Of a stretch of 64,000 bases of DNA, positions 35,014-47,201 are shown in pieces. The notes below the pieces were generated by a model. The model did no database searches and was not told the DNA's origin. It saw only the letters and a list, made by a program, of their open reading frames with translations. This DNA is from Costus lasius. Its lineage: Eukaryota > Streptophyta > Magnoliopsida > Zingiberales > Costaceae. The stretch is from NCBI GenBank assembly GCA_027563935.2, contig JANVAS020000231.1, positions 15,270,001 to 15,334,000 on the forward strand, in the 5' to 3' direction. Each line of letters begins with the position of its first letter. The stretch's first letter is position 1. Both the position numbers and the translations under genes were made by a program.

Positions 35014-38000
35014 TGTAAGATCCAAGGATCTTAAGTTCTGGTAAGCATTATTTTCTATGATAAATTATGATAAATTATTTGGATTTAAATAAAATCATTA
35101 GCTGTGATATTGTATTATGATTTAAATAAAATTGTTGGGTGCTAATTAATTGGCTAATTGATTGTTAATTTGTAATTAATTGATTTGAGGTTATTTGGTT
35201 GTTAATTTATTGTAAATTAATTAGAGATTATTTATTTGTTTATTGACTGTTAATTTATGATAAATTATCATTGGTTGTTTGTGATAAATTAATTAGGATT
35301 TTGGGTTGCAAATTTTAAGTTAATTAATTAGACCTTATTGGTTAATTAATTATACTCTATTGGATAATTAAATCCTTATTGGATGTTAGTTAAATCCTTA
35401 ATGGATTTTCGTTAAGTGATTGGTTAATGGTTAAGTTAATTAAATAATTAGTTAATTATGAGATATTGGGTTATTGGGTTTAAAATTCGAAATTATTAGT
35501 TAAATGGGTTAAACCCTATTGGAATAAATTGGTTATTGGGTTTAAAATTTTAAAACCCAAAGTTTAGGTGATAATATCGATTAGGGTGAGATTAGTGGCG
35601 ATTTTGGAGTCTTGAGAAAATTGAGGTGGCGGCTTGAAAGAACTTGGCGACTCTTGGAAAGCTTGGAGGCGATTTTTTTTTTGGTGTTTCTTCTTCATCT
35701 TCTTCCTCTTGGCGATCTTCTTGAAGTGAAGAAATTTCCTTGGTGAGTCTTGGAGATCCTTTGGGCGACCCCAAGGCTTTGGAGGAAATTTTGGAAGGGT
35801 TTTCATCCTTGTGTTCACGGTTTAAGAGGTGAGTGGAGTGTTTTTTTGATTTCTAGTAATTTGGTTGTATTAATTGATGCATGAGATTGATTAGAAATTT
35901 GATCATGCTAAACCGAAATTCAAGATTTCACCATGTTAAATACCGAATTTAAGATCTTCTTATTTTGATGAAAAACCGAATTTTTACAATGGTAGAACTT
36001 CTTATTTTGATGAAAAACCGAATTTATGCAAAGGTATATATATATAACATGAAAAACCGAAAGTTTAATGGATGTATATCTCATGTGAAGAATCGAAAAT
36101 GGCAAGGAGATATTTATAATGAAAACCTAATTTATTCATGATGATTCTTGTTAACTAAGGGTTTGATTTAAGTTGGAAATTTTATCATGCTAACAATGGA
36201 ATTAAGATGTATTTTTGTGAAAACCGAAATTTGGCAAATGGGTGTATATTTTGAAAACCGAAATTTTGATGATTTTATTTATGAAATCCGAAAGTTAGCA
36301 ACATGAAAATTAAGGTATTCTTTTATGGAATTTAGGAGGTTTTAAATCAATGATTTTGAGCATGAGATTGATGTTAACTAAGGTTTAAAATTTAGTAAAT
36401 AATATGTTATGTTAACCGTGGATCACATGTAGTAATTAATATGAATACATGATTTTTATGTCAATTTTTGGATGCTTGTTAAATGCAAATCATGAATATT
36501 CCTTTATGTGTATTTATGGATTGTTTGATAAATTGTGGTAATTTGTATGTATTACATTTTATGTTGATTTTATGATGAATACTTGTTGTAATTTTATGTT
36601 TCTTTATGAGTGTAGCATGTACCCTTGTTTGAGAAGAATTGGGTGATAACATAGCAAGATTACACTGAACTAATCAGCATGAAATATAAGGACTACACTA
36701 TGTGATCTTCATTATGTGATTCTTTGATAATTATGTGGGGTTGTGTTTTTGGAAAATTATGTGGTCATGTGATGGTTAGGACTAAGGCTAGGTGTGACTA
36801 TGAACTCAAGGGGATAGTTCTTATGTGATATGTGAAGGGTTTGAATTTCAGCCCTGTACTGTGATATGTGAGGGGGTTGATGTTCAACCTGCCTATTATG
36901 ATTATTGTGATGGGGGTTGAAGTTCAGCCTGTCCGATGTGATTTTTGTGATGGCTATCCTAGAGTCAAGTTGACACTTAGGAGTCCACCTTTGTGAAATA
37001 TGTCCACCTATGTGAAATTATGAAATAAGATATGTGTGTTGTCCAGTAGGAACCTTTTGGGAGAACGGGTTTTGACCCAAAGTGCCATGTCTTGGTCGGA
37101 CAGGGGCCACCTCTTGATGTCATTACTCTTTTATGTGTTGGGAATGATATAAGACCCAAAGTGCCATGTCTTGGTCAGACAGGGGCCACCTCTTGATGTC
37201 ATCATTCTCGTTTTATGTTATGGCGTGATAGACCAGCGTGCCACGTCGTGACCTGACGGGGGCCACCTCCTGATTCTATTCTCGTTTTATGTTATGGCGT
37301 GATAGACCAGCGTGCCACGTCGTGACCTGACGGGGGCCACCTCCTGATTCTATTCTCGTTTTATGTTATGGCGTGATAGACCAGCGTGCCACGTCGTGAC
37401 CTGACGGGGGCCACCTCCTGATTCTATTCACTGTCCATGTTTATGTGTTGCACGAGATTTTGCAGCTCCCAGTGCTTTGGCCAAGCCGGGTTAGACCATA
37501 TTGGTCACTTTGTGAATATGCTGGACAACTAGGTTAATTAAGTATGGTGTGTTTAGTTGGTTTAGAATATGTGTGTTCGGTTGGTTTAGAGTATAACTCT
37601 AGAACCTGAGGTTATTATATGTTGGTGTGTATATTTTTGGCTGCTTATATGACTTTTGCATCGAATTTGTTATTATGTGTTGACATGATATCCTGTTAAA
37701 GATTTTTAAAATAATCTGCATATGTTTTTGAGAGTATGTTATGGATGGTCAATTAGACTATCCACTCACTGGGCTGTGTAGCTCACCCCTCACTATTTTC
37801 AGGTGTAGAGCAGGGGCGCAGTTAGCATTATATGGATGCTGTGAATTATGCTTAATGTGTTTATGATTATGATGCCGGTTGTGGCTAAAACTTATGATTT
37901 ATATGAACTATGTGAACCATGTGATGTGAACAATGTGAACTATGTGAATTTGTGTTGCCAGATGGTGGCAATCAACTGAGTTGGATTTTTGTGTCACCGC

Positions 38001-38334
38001 GGGCTTCGGCCTGGTTTCGGTGTTTGGTATTAGTTTATAAAATCGATTTTGTGGATTTGTTTTGAAATTGAAGTTGATGTGTATTTTTGCAATCGGTTTT
38101 GATACAACTGTAACGTGCATATGTCTAGTGCACGTATTGCGTGGTGGCAGGTACCTTTATGTGATTTATGAGATTTGTGATTCGAAGATTTTATGTGTTT
38201 GGAGTTTTGAAAATTTTCAGATCGTGTTTTTCTTGGACTCGGTTTTACCTAGCATTTGATCGATCTTATATGAAACATCCTATTACTTTTGTGATTGTGT
38301 TACTTGATTGGGGTTAAGAATGTGGGATGTTACA
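35014..38334 (+). repeat. Tekay-type LTR 2, shared middle LTR
   Basis: 3321 bases with ends TGTAA and TTACA. It is the 3' LTR of unit 1 and the 5' LTR of unit 2 at once: a polypurine tract lies before it and a primer site after it (38338-38349), with no target duplication on either side. Confidence 0.9.
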
Positions 38335-38337
38335 GAA

Positions 38338-38349
38338 TGGTATCAGAGC
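38338..38349 (+). other. tRNA-iMet primer-binding site, unit 2
   Basis: TGGTATCAGAGC after LTR 2. About 35 bases further on, a G run is one base shorter than in unit 1 (five instead of six), the only indel I found between the units. Confidence 0.85.
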
Positions 38350-38478
38350 AGTTGGCTAGCTAAAACTTAGTTTGGGGGAAAACATGTTTGTGTATTGCTA
38401 GACACCTAATAGGTTTATGATTGTTTTTCCTGACTATGATATGTGTGTGACTATGATATGTGTGTGTAGGAATTTAAG

Positions 38479-40623
38479 ATGGTGCGAACCAGAGGTAATG
38501 CTAGTGATGAGGGCGAGCAGACCCCGAACCTCACTAGAACTATTGAGGCCTTGACTGGCATGGTACAGCAACAAGGTGCCATGATTGAGAGGCAAGCTCA
38601 GATGCTGCAGCAGCAACAGACTCAGCATCAAGAGGCGCAGCAGCAGCTTTTGCAGCAGCTGACTCAAGAGAGACCCCAGACTACTACTCGGGCAGTGGGG
38701 GATAACTCTCAGGAGGGCGCTCACAGGCGCTATGCTTCACTTGTGAGTGAATTCCAGAAACTGGGTCCGAGCTCTTTTTATGGGGGCTCAGAATCCAGTA
38801 ATGCTGAAAATTGGCAGCTGTGCTTGGAAAAGATTTTCCAAGTTATGCGTTGCTCGGATGAAGACAAGCTGTGTCTGGCCACTTATATGATGCGTGGTGA
38901 CGCAGACGAGTGGTGGAAAGGTGTGGTGAGGCTAGCAGCAGAAAGACATGAGATAGTGGATTGGCCTTATTTCTTGTCTCAATTTAATGAGAAGTACTTC
39001 CCAGACAGCTTGGTGGAGGACCGAGAGGTGGCTTTTATTCATCTGGAGCAGGGTGATATGACAGTGGACCAGTATGAGCTACAGTTCACGAAATTAGGAA
39101 AGTATGCTCCTCACCTGATAAACACTGAAAAGAGGAGAGCTACCAAGTTTCTGAGAGGTCTCAGATGGGATATTCGAGAGCAGGTTGGTGCTCAGCACTT
39201 GGAGACCTATGTCGAGACAGTTGGGCGAGCACGCACTATAGAGAGGTATATATCTGAGAGGAGTTCTCATGCTACGGTGACTGTAGTTCCTGCAGCTGAG
39301 GCGGCGGTTCCTCAGTATGGCAGTGGCGGCAAGGGTAAGAAGTACCCTAGGCATAAAGATTATAAGAAGAGCAGGTATAAGCCTTACTCCTACAAGGCAC
39401 CGCAGCAGTCCAGGGATGCACCGCAGCAGTTTAGGGATGCCAGGGATGCAAGAAACGTTATCACTTGTAGTCATTGTGGGCTCAAAGGACATCTAGTGAA
39501 AGACTGCCATAGGAAGAATGGTGTATGCTTCAGGTGTAAGAAACCCGGGCACATGGCCAAGGACTGCAAAGAGCCTGAGATACAGCCTAGAGGCACCGAT
39601 AAGCCCACAGTCCAGACCAGAGTGTATGCTGTGGCTGAGAAGGATACACGAGCATCCCGATCCGTTGTGGAAGGTACATTATTTGTATTTGATCAGTTAG
39701 CTCGCATTCTATTTGACCCTGGTGCAAATTTGTCTTTTGTCTCTGTTAAGTTTGCTGCTTGTTTACCTGTTGTACCTAAGATGCTAGATTATGCTGTGTC
39801 TGTCAGTACTCCTTTAGGAAAGTCATTGTCTACAGACACTGTATGTGCTGATTGTGTAGTGCATGTAGAGGGTTATGAGTTTCTGGTAGACTTAATTCTC
39901 TTAGACATGCAAGATTATGATGTCATCTTAGGAATGGACTGGTTGTCTTCGCATCATGCCTCGGTGGATTGCTTTGAGAAAGTAATCACTTTGAATATGT
40001 TTGATGGGAATCGGCTTTTTGTGAGAGGTCTAGTGTCAGACCAAGGACCACATGTGATATCTTTCCTGCAGGCCAGGAAGTTACTTGCCAGTGGTTGCAA
40101 GGGTTATCTTGCACATGTTAAGGTGCAGGATGATTCTACTTCTGATCTGACTCAGATGGCGGTGGTGAAAGAATTTCCTGATGTGTTCTCTGAGGAATTT
40201 TCAGGTTTGCCACCTGTTAGAGAAGTGGAATTTGGCATTGAGTTGGCGCCAGGTACGGCACCTATCTCCAGAGCTCCTTATCGTATGGCTACTTCAGAGT
40301 TGGCCGAGCTTAAGAAACAACTGGAGGAATTGTTAGAGAAAGGGTACATTCGGCCTAGTGCTTCACCCTGGGGAGCGCCAGTGCTATTTGTGAAGAAGAA
40401 GGATGGAACCCTGAGGATGTGTATAGACTACAGGCAGTTGAACCAAGTGACCATTAAGAATAAGTATCCTCTTCCCAGAATTGATGATCTATTTGATCAA
40501 TTACAGGGAGCTACAGTGTTCTCTAAAATTGATCTGAGATCAGGGTATTATCAGCTTAGAGTCAAGGATGAGGATATATTTAAGACTGCTTTCAGGACCA
40601 GGTATGGGCATTTCGAATTTTAG
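38479..40623 (+). CDS. Tekay Gag-PR-RT (first part), unit 2
   Basis: 714 codons, apparently identical in protein sequence to the unit 1 copy at 30393-32537: the same Gag, two CCHC knuckles, the same D-P-G in the protease and the same TAG after YGHFEF. The shared lesion shows it predates the doubling of the unit or was copied with it. Confidence 0.9.
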   Translation: MVRTRGNASDEGEQTPNLTRTIEALTGMVQQQGAMIERQAQMLQQQQTQHQEAQQQLLQQLTQERPQTTTRAVGDNSQEGAHRRYASLVSEFQKLGPSSFYGGSESSNAENWQLCLEKIFQVMRCSDEDKLCLATYMMRGDADEWWKGVVRLAAERHEIVDWPYFLSQFNEKYFPDSLVEDREVAFIHLEQGDMTVDQYELQFTKLGKYAPHLINTEKRRATKFLRGLRWDIREQVGAQHLETYVETVGRARTIERYISERSSHATVTVVPAAEAAVPQYGSGGKGKKYPRHKDYKKSRYKPYSYKAPQQSRDAPQQFRDARDARNVITCSHCGLKGHLVKDCHRKNGVCFRCKKPGHMAKDCKEPEIQPRGTDKPTVQTRVYAVAEKDTRASRSVVEGTLFVFDQLARILFDPGANLSFVSVKFAACLPVVPKMLDYAVSVSTPLGKSLSTDTVCADCVVHVEGYEFLVDLILLDMQDYDVILGMDWLSSHHASVDCFEKVITLNMFDGNRLFVRGLVSDQGPHVISFLQARKLLASGCKGYLAHVKVQDDSTSDLTQMAVVKEFPDVFSEEFSGLPPVREVEFGIELAPGTAPISRAPYRMATSELAELKKQLEELLEKGYIRPSASPWGAPVLFVKKKDGTLRMCIDYRQLNQVTIKNKYPLPRIDDLFDQLQGATVFSKIDLRSGYYQLRVKDEDIFKTAFRTRYGHFEF

Positions 40624-40625
40624 TT

Positions 40626-42974
40626 ATGCCTTTTGGACTGACAAATGCACCTGCTGTCTTCATGGATTTGATGAACAGGGTATTCCATGAATTGCTTGAC
40701 TCTTGTGTGGTAGTTTTTATAGACGATATATTGGTGTACTCTCGGACTACTTCAGATCATGTCAGTGATTTGCGCAGAGTACTGGAGGTTCTGAGGAAGA
40801 ATCGGTTATATGCCAAGGCTAGTAAGTGTGAGTTCTGGCTAGAGAAGATCAGTTTTCTTGGACATGTGATTTCTGGTCAGGGGGTGTCTGTGGATCCAGT
40901 TAAAGTGCAAGCCATTCTTGATTGGGGAAGACCGACTAGTGCTACTGAGATCAGGAGTTTTCTGGGTTTAGCAGGTTATTACCGGAGATTTGTTGAGGGA
41001 TTCTCCAAGCTGGCGGGTCCTTTAACTAAATTGACCAGAAAGGAGGCTAAGTTTATTTGGGATGATAAGTGTGAAGAGAGCTTCCAAGAGCTGAAGAGAA
41101 GGTTGACTAGTACACCGATCCTCATTATTCCTAGTGATGGGGAAAGGTTTACTGTCTATACAGATGTTTCAGGCAAAGGGTTGGGTTGTGTCTTGATGCA
41201 GAAGGGTTCTGTAGTAGCCTATGCTTCGAGACAACTGAAGGAGTATGAATTGAACTACCCTACTCATGATTTAGAGTTGGCGGCCGTAGTCTTTGCATTG
41301 AAGATATGGCGTCACTATTTGTTGGGTCAGGAATTTGATCTGTTCACTGATCACCAGAGTCTCAAGTATATCTTCACTCAGAAGGAGTTGAACATGAGAC
41401 AGAGAAGATGGATGGAGTTGATCAAAGACTATGACTTCTCTATTCAGTATCAGGCTGGAAAGGCCAATGTGGTGGCGGATGCACTGAGCAGGCATCCAGT
41501 TACTTCAGTAGCTGCTTTACGGGTCAGTGAGTGGCAGTTACTGCAGGAGTTCAGAGATCTCAGGATCAGTGTTTCTCCTAGAGTTCAGACTGGTTATGTG
41601 GCCTTTCTCAGAGTACAGTCTGCTTTGTTGCAGAAGATCAGAGATCAGCAGTCTGTAGATCCCAAATTAGTTCAGATCAGGGATAGTCTGGTTGATGACG
41701 CAGTTCAGGATTTTAGCCTGTCTGATGATGGTATTCTTCGGTTTCGTGGAAGGGTGTGTGTCCCTGAGGAACCGAGCTTGAGGAAAGAAATATTGGAGGA
41801 CAGCCATAACTCCAAATATTCTCTACATCCTGGCGTGACTAAGATGTATCAGGACCTCAAGAAAAGTTTTTGGTGGCCGGGTATGAAGAAAGAAGTGCTT
41901 GATTTTGTCTCTAGGTGTTTGACTTGTCAGACTATAAAGGCCGAACACCAGAAGCCTGGGGGTTTGTTGCAGTCTCTTCCTATTCCTGAGTGGAAGTGGG
42001 AATGCATCAGTATGGATTTTGTGTGTGGTTTGCCCAGAACCAGATTGGGTCATGATGCTATTTGGGTGATTGTTGATAGACTTACTAAATCAGCCCATTT
42101 TCTCCCGATTAAGATGACTTATTCATTAGAGAGGCTGGCTAGATTGTACATTGATGAGATAGTCAGGCTGCATGGAGTGCCAGTTGATATTGTGTCTGAT
42201 AGGGATTCTCGATTTTTGTCCAGATTTTGGAGGAGTTTACAGGAGGGTTTGGGTACTAAGTTGAGTTTTAGTACCGCATACCATCCTCAGTCTGATGGCC
42301 AGACGGAGCGTACCATACAGACTCTAGAGGATTTGTTGAGAGCCTATGTGGTTGATTGGAGTTCTGAGTGGAACCGGGATCTATCTTTGATAGAATTCAC
42401 TTATAATAATAGTTTCCACTCCAGTATTCAGATGGCTCCTTATGAGGCCTTGTATGGGAGAAGGTGTAGGACTCCCTTGTGTTGGGAGGAAACTGGTGAC
42501 AGGATGATTTTGAGATCTGATGCAGTTCAGGAGACTACTGATAAGGTCAGAGAGATCCAGGATAAGCTGAAAATTGCTCGGGACAGACAGAAGAGTTATG
42601 CTGATGACCGTCGTCGTCCTTTGGAGTTTATGGTAGGAGACCATGTGTTCTTGAAAGTGTCGCCTACTAAGGGTGTTATGAGATTTGGCAAAAAGGGCAA
42701 GTTGAGCCCTAGGTTTGTAGGCCCTTTTGATATTATTGAGAGAGTTGGTCTAGTGGCTTACCGTTTAGCTTTACCTCCTGCTATGGACCATGTACATAAT
42801 GTATTCCATGTCTCTGCTTTGAGGAAATATCATCCTGATCCATCTCATGTGTTGGAGTTGGAACCTCTTCAGATTCAGAGTGACTTGACTTTTGAGGAAA
42901 GACCTCTCCGGATTGTGGATAGAAAGGATAAAGTTCTGAGGAACAAGACTATACCTTTGGTAAAGGTTATCTAG
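40626..42974 (+). CDS. Tekay RT (rest)-RNase H-integrase, unit 2
   Basis: 782 codons, equal to the unit 1 copy except that the residue after the RNase H catalytic Asp is Val instead of Ala (residue 181; GTT at 41166-41168 against GCT at 33080-33082). This position is Ala or Gly in most RNase H domains, so the change may weaken the enzyme. The premature TAG before the chromodomain-like tail is present here too (42972-42974). Confidence 0.9.
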   Translation: MPFGLTNAPAVFMDLMNRVFHELLDSCVVVFIDDILVYSRTTSDHVSDLRRVLEVLRKNRLYAKASKCEFWLEKISFLGHVISGQGVSVDPVKVQAILDWGRPTSATEIRSFLGLAGYYRRFVEGFSKLAGPLTKLTRKEAKFIWDDKCEESFQELKRRLTSTPILIIPSDGERFTVYTDVSGKGLGCVLMQKGSVVAYASRQLKEYELNYPTHDLELAAVVFALKIWRHYLLGQEFDLFTDHQSLKYIFTQKELNMRQRRWMELIKDYDFSIQYQAGKANVVADALSRHPVTSVAALRVSEWQLLQEFRDLRISVSPRVQTGYVAFLRVQSALLQKIRDQQSVDPKLVQIRDSLVDDAVQDFSLSDDGILRFRGRVCVPEEPSLRKEILEDSHNSKYSLHPGVTKMYQDLKKSFWWPGMKKEVLDFVSRCLTCQTIKAEHQKPGGLLQSLPIPEWKWECISMDFVCGLPRTRLGHDAIWVIVDRLTKSAHFLPIKMTYSLERLARLYIDEIVRLHGVPVDIVSDRDSRFLSRFWRSLQEGLGTKLSFSTAYHPQSDGQTERTIQTLEDLLRAYVVDWSSEWNRDLSLIEFTYNNSFHSSIQMAPYEALYGRRCRTPLCWEETGDRMILRSDAVQETTDKVREIQDKLKIARDRQKSYADDRRRPLEFMVGDHVFLKVSPTKGVMRFGKKGKLSPRFVGPFDIIERVGLVAYRLALPPAMDHVHNVFHVSALRKYHPDPSHVLELEPLQIQSDLTFEERPLRIVDRKDKVLRNKTIPLVKVI

Positions 42975-43099
42975 GGAAATCAATCAGTTGAAGAAGCGAC
43001 TTGGGAGACTGAAGCTGATATGAGGAAAAATTATGCTTACCTTTTTGATGATATGGATGCTGAGCTTTAGAGGACTAAAGCTTTATAAGGAGGGAGGAA

Positions 43100-45496
43100 T
43101 GTAAGATCCAAGGATCTTAAGTTCTGGTAAGCATTATTTTCTATGATAAATTATGATAAATTATTTGGATTTAAATAAAATCATTAGCTGTGATATTGTA
43201 TTATGATTTAAATAAAATTGTTGGGTGCTAATTAATTGGCTAATTGATTGTTAATTTGTAATTAATTGATTTGAGGTTATTTGGTTGTTAATTTATTGTA
43301 AATTAATTAGAGATTATTTATTTGTTTATTGACTGTTAATTTATGATAAATTATCATTGGTTGTTTGTGATAAATTAATTAGGATTTTGGGTTGCAAATT
43401 TTAAGTTAATTAATTAGACCTTATTGGTTAATTAATTATACTCTATTGGATAATTAAATCCTTATTGGATGTTAGTTAAATCCTTAATGGATTTTCGTTA
43501 AGTGATTGGTTAATGGTTAAGTTAATTAAATAATTAGTTAATTATGAGATATTGGGTTATTGGGTTTAAAATTCGAAATTATTAGTTAAATGGGTTAAAC
43601 CCTATTGGAATAAATTGGTTATTGGGTTTAAAATTTTAAAACCCAAAGTTTAGGTGATAATATCGATTAGGGTGAGATTAGTGGCGATTTTGGAGTCTTG
43701 AGAAAATTGAGGTGGCGGCTTGAAAGAACTTGGCGACTCTTGGAAAGCTTGGAGGCGATTTTTTTTTTGGTGTTTCTTCTTCATCTTCTTCCTCTTGGCG
43801 ATCTTCTTGAAGTGAAGAAATTTCCTTGGTGAGTCTTGGAGATCCTTTGGGCGACCCCAAGGCTTTGGAGGAAATTTTGGAAGGGTTTTCATCCTTGTGT
43901 TCACGGTTTAAGAGGTGAGTGGAGTGTTTTTTTGATTTCTAGTAATTTGGTTGTATTAATTGATGCATGAGATTGATTAGAAATTTGATCATGCTAAACC
44001 GAAATTCAAGATTTCACCATGTTAAATACCGAATTTAAGATCTTCTTATTTTGATGAAAAACCGAATTTTTACAATGGTAGAACTTCTTATTTTGATGAA
44101 AAACCGAATTTATGCAAAGGTATATATATATAACATGAAAAACCGAAAGTTTAATGGATGTATATCTCATGTGAAGAATCGAAAATGGCAAGGAGATATT
44201 TATAATGAAAACCTAATTTATTCATGATGATTCTTGTTAACTAAGGGTTTGATTTAAGTTGGAAATTTTATCATGCTAACAATGGAATTAAGATGTATTT
44301 TTGTGAAAACCGAAATTTGGCAAATGGGTGTATATTTTGAAAACCGAAATTTTGATGATTTTATTTATGAAATCCGAAAGTTAGCAACATGAAAATTAAG
44401 GTATTCTTTTATGGAATTTAGGAGGTTTTAAATCAATGATTTTGAGCATGAGATTGATGTTAACTAAGGTTTAAAATTTAGTAAATAATATGTTATGTTA
44501 ACCGTGGATCACATGTAGTAATTAATATGAATACATGATTTTTATGTCAATTTTTGGATGCTTGTTAAATGCAAATCATGAATATTCCTTTATGTGTATT
44601 TATGGATTGTTTGATAAATTGTGGTAATTTGTATGTATTACATTTTATGTTGATTTTATGATGAATACTTGTTGTAATTTTATGTTTCTTTATGAGTGTA
44701 GCATGTACCCTTGTTTGAGAAGAATTGGGTGATAACATAGCAAGATTACACTGAACTAATCAGCATGAAATATAAGGACTACACTATGTGATCTTCATTA
44801 TGTGATTCTTTGATAATTATGTGGGGTTGTGTTTTTGGAAAATTATGTGGTCATGTGATGGTTAGGACTAAGGCTAGGTGTGACTATGAACTCAAGGGGA
44901 TAGTTCTTATGTGATATGTGAAGGGTTTGAATTTCAGCCCTGTACTGTGATATGTGAGGGGGTTGATGTTCAACCTGCCTATTATGATTATTGTGATGGG
45001 GGTTGAAGTTCAGCCTGTCCGATGTGATTTTTGTGATGGCTATCCTAGAGTCAAGTTGACACTTAGGAGTCCACCTTTGTGAAATATGTCCACCTATGTG
45101 AAATTATGAAATAAGATATGTGTGTTGTCCAGTAGGAACCTTTTGGGAGAACGGGTTTTGACCCAAAGTGCCATGTCTTGGTCGGACAGGGGCCACCTCT
45201 TGATGTCATTACTCTTTTATGTGTTGGGAATGATATAAGACCCAAAGTGCCATGTCTTGGTCAGACAGGGGCCACCTCTTGATGTCATTATTCTCGTTTT
45301 ATGTTATGGCGTGATAGACCAGCGTGCCACGTCGTGACCTGACGGGGGCCACCTCCTGATTCTATTCTCGTTTTATGTTATGGCGTGATAGACCAGCGTG
45401 CCACGTCGTGACCTGACGGGGGCCACCTCCTGATTCTATTCTCGTTTTATGTTATGGCGTGATAGACCAGCGTGCCACGTCGTGACCTGACGGGGG
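43100..45496 (+). repeat. Tekay-type LTR 3, left part
   Basis: The first 2397 bases of the third LTR, up to the GGGGG (45492-45496) where copia inserted. One substitution relative to LTRs 1 and 2 was seen at 45289 (T for C). Confidence 0.9.
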
Positions 45497-47181
45497 TGAA
45501 AGTACCCCTTAAACTAAGGGGGGTCCCCTTCTAGGGGGAGCGAAAACCCTAGGCAGTGGCGCATAAAATTTTTGGGCAGCGGATTAGGGTTTCAAGAATC
45601 GGTTCATGTGATATGATCAACCAAATGGAAACGATTGCATGTAAGAGATAAAACTCATACCATAGCCATTTCGAATGGCGCCTAGGAAGCAAAGATCAAA
45701 GCAGATCTTCTCCAGAGGTGACGCACACAGTTGATGTCGCCTACTCCTCTTTGCGATCCTTGTGCTAGCAAGATCCAAAGAAGTCTTTGATCGAAAATGA
45801 GAAAGGGATGAAGAGATCTTTTCTTTGCCGATTTCTCCTCCAAATCCAAGGCGTCGTCACCCACGGAAAAACCCAAGAGGAATGCGTTCAAGTGGCGAGA
45901 ATAGAGAGAGCACTCTCTTTCGAACGTCAGTGTCTCCAAGTGGAGATCATGGTGGCTAAAAATAGCACCACTAACCGCCCAACATGTTCACGCCAAGTGA
46001 ACTTGTCGCCAATGCTTGAACCATTTTGGTTTAATTTAATTTTGGTTCAATTACCAAATAAACCAAACGACATGGCCTAGATCATATTAAAACCCTAAGG
46101 TTCCAGATCTAGCCGTTGATCTCTATGATGCTCCTGATCTGACCGATCTAGCATCTCTTCTCTCGATCGAAGCTTACCGATCTCAAGCCCTAATCAATCA
46201 AACATGATCAGACCAGATCTCACTCACAATCAGAGATTAAATCCCTTTAAACTGAACCCGAAACAATTCAGTCCACACGATCTGACTTAAGTAAGCCATA
46301 TCATCAATTGTGCGACCCTGAGGGTTTCCTTAAAACATCGGTAACGATAATTTACATTATCACAACCAGTGAGGGGTATCTAGCAACACATCACTGTCTC
46401 CCGATATCAAGGAAAGAGTCTTCCAAGACTTCACCCAAAAACAGCACAAGTGTGAATCAATTCACAAAGCATACATGTTTCCTTTGCCACTGGATGTTCT
46501 TATTGGACAAGCCTGTCAAGCTCGTAACTCCAATATGATGAGCATGATTAGAACAGATGAGCACTGTCACCTGGGTATGGCCATACACTCTCTCAATCAT
46601 CTCATCCAGGGGGCCCCTTTAGAACATCACACTCCTTAAACAAGGAGACGGCAATCCTATGTCTATCACTAGTGCTCTAACCTGATTCAAGCTCACCATC
46701 CAAGATGTCTATAATCATTATGTTTCAAATGATATTGAACTACCTCAAAACAATGACAATCATCATTTAGAAAACACAAGTGATCTCAAGTCAGAGGAAA
46801 TGTGCCACTTGTCTTAATCAAGGAATATTCACATTGTGACAAACAATTGAACATCCTAGTAGGGTCTGTCCAGTACATCCCATGTACCCATGAGTCTACA
46901 TCTTATTCCATGCTCGAAGCATCCTATAAGATTAGAACACATATTAGTCTTAACCATATCGAGGCTGTCTCATGTTTACCAAGATATATCGACTAAGGAC
47001 ATAATAGCATGTCAGCCCAGCTGAACAGCTTTGAGACATTATTCAGAAGAACATATATTGCAGCAGACAATGTAGCTAACTGAATAACAACCATGCCTTT
47101 ATAAACACATAGAGTTTATTACATGATACTTGTTACATTCCCATAGGCCTCAAACATTAGCCTTAAGGGCATACCCCAACA
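45497..47181 (-). repeat. Copia 3' LTR
   Basis: 1685 bases. Compared with the 5' LTR I found two differences: A at 45500 (G at 52936) and one missing base in AAGATGTC near 46706 (AAGATAGTC in the other). This indicates a very young insertion. Confidence 0.9.
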
Positions 47182-47196
47182 ATCTCCCACTTGCAC
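47182..47196 (-). other. Copia polypurine tract
   Basis: The minus strand reads GCAAGTGGGAGAT immediately before the LTR start TGTTGGGG. It is the usual plus-strand priming site of this lineage. The gag-pol stop lies only a few bases upstream. Confidence 0.8.
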
Positions 47197-47201
47197 TTAA
47201 T

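Noticed and set aside
45682..46080. Small open frames repeated in three places (45.7, 53.1 and, in part, 23.4 kb)
   Set aside because: They are repeated because they lie in copies of one copia LTR.
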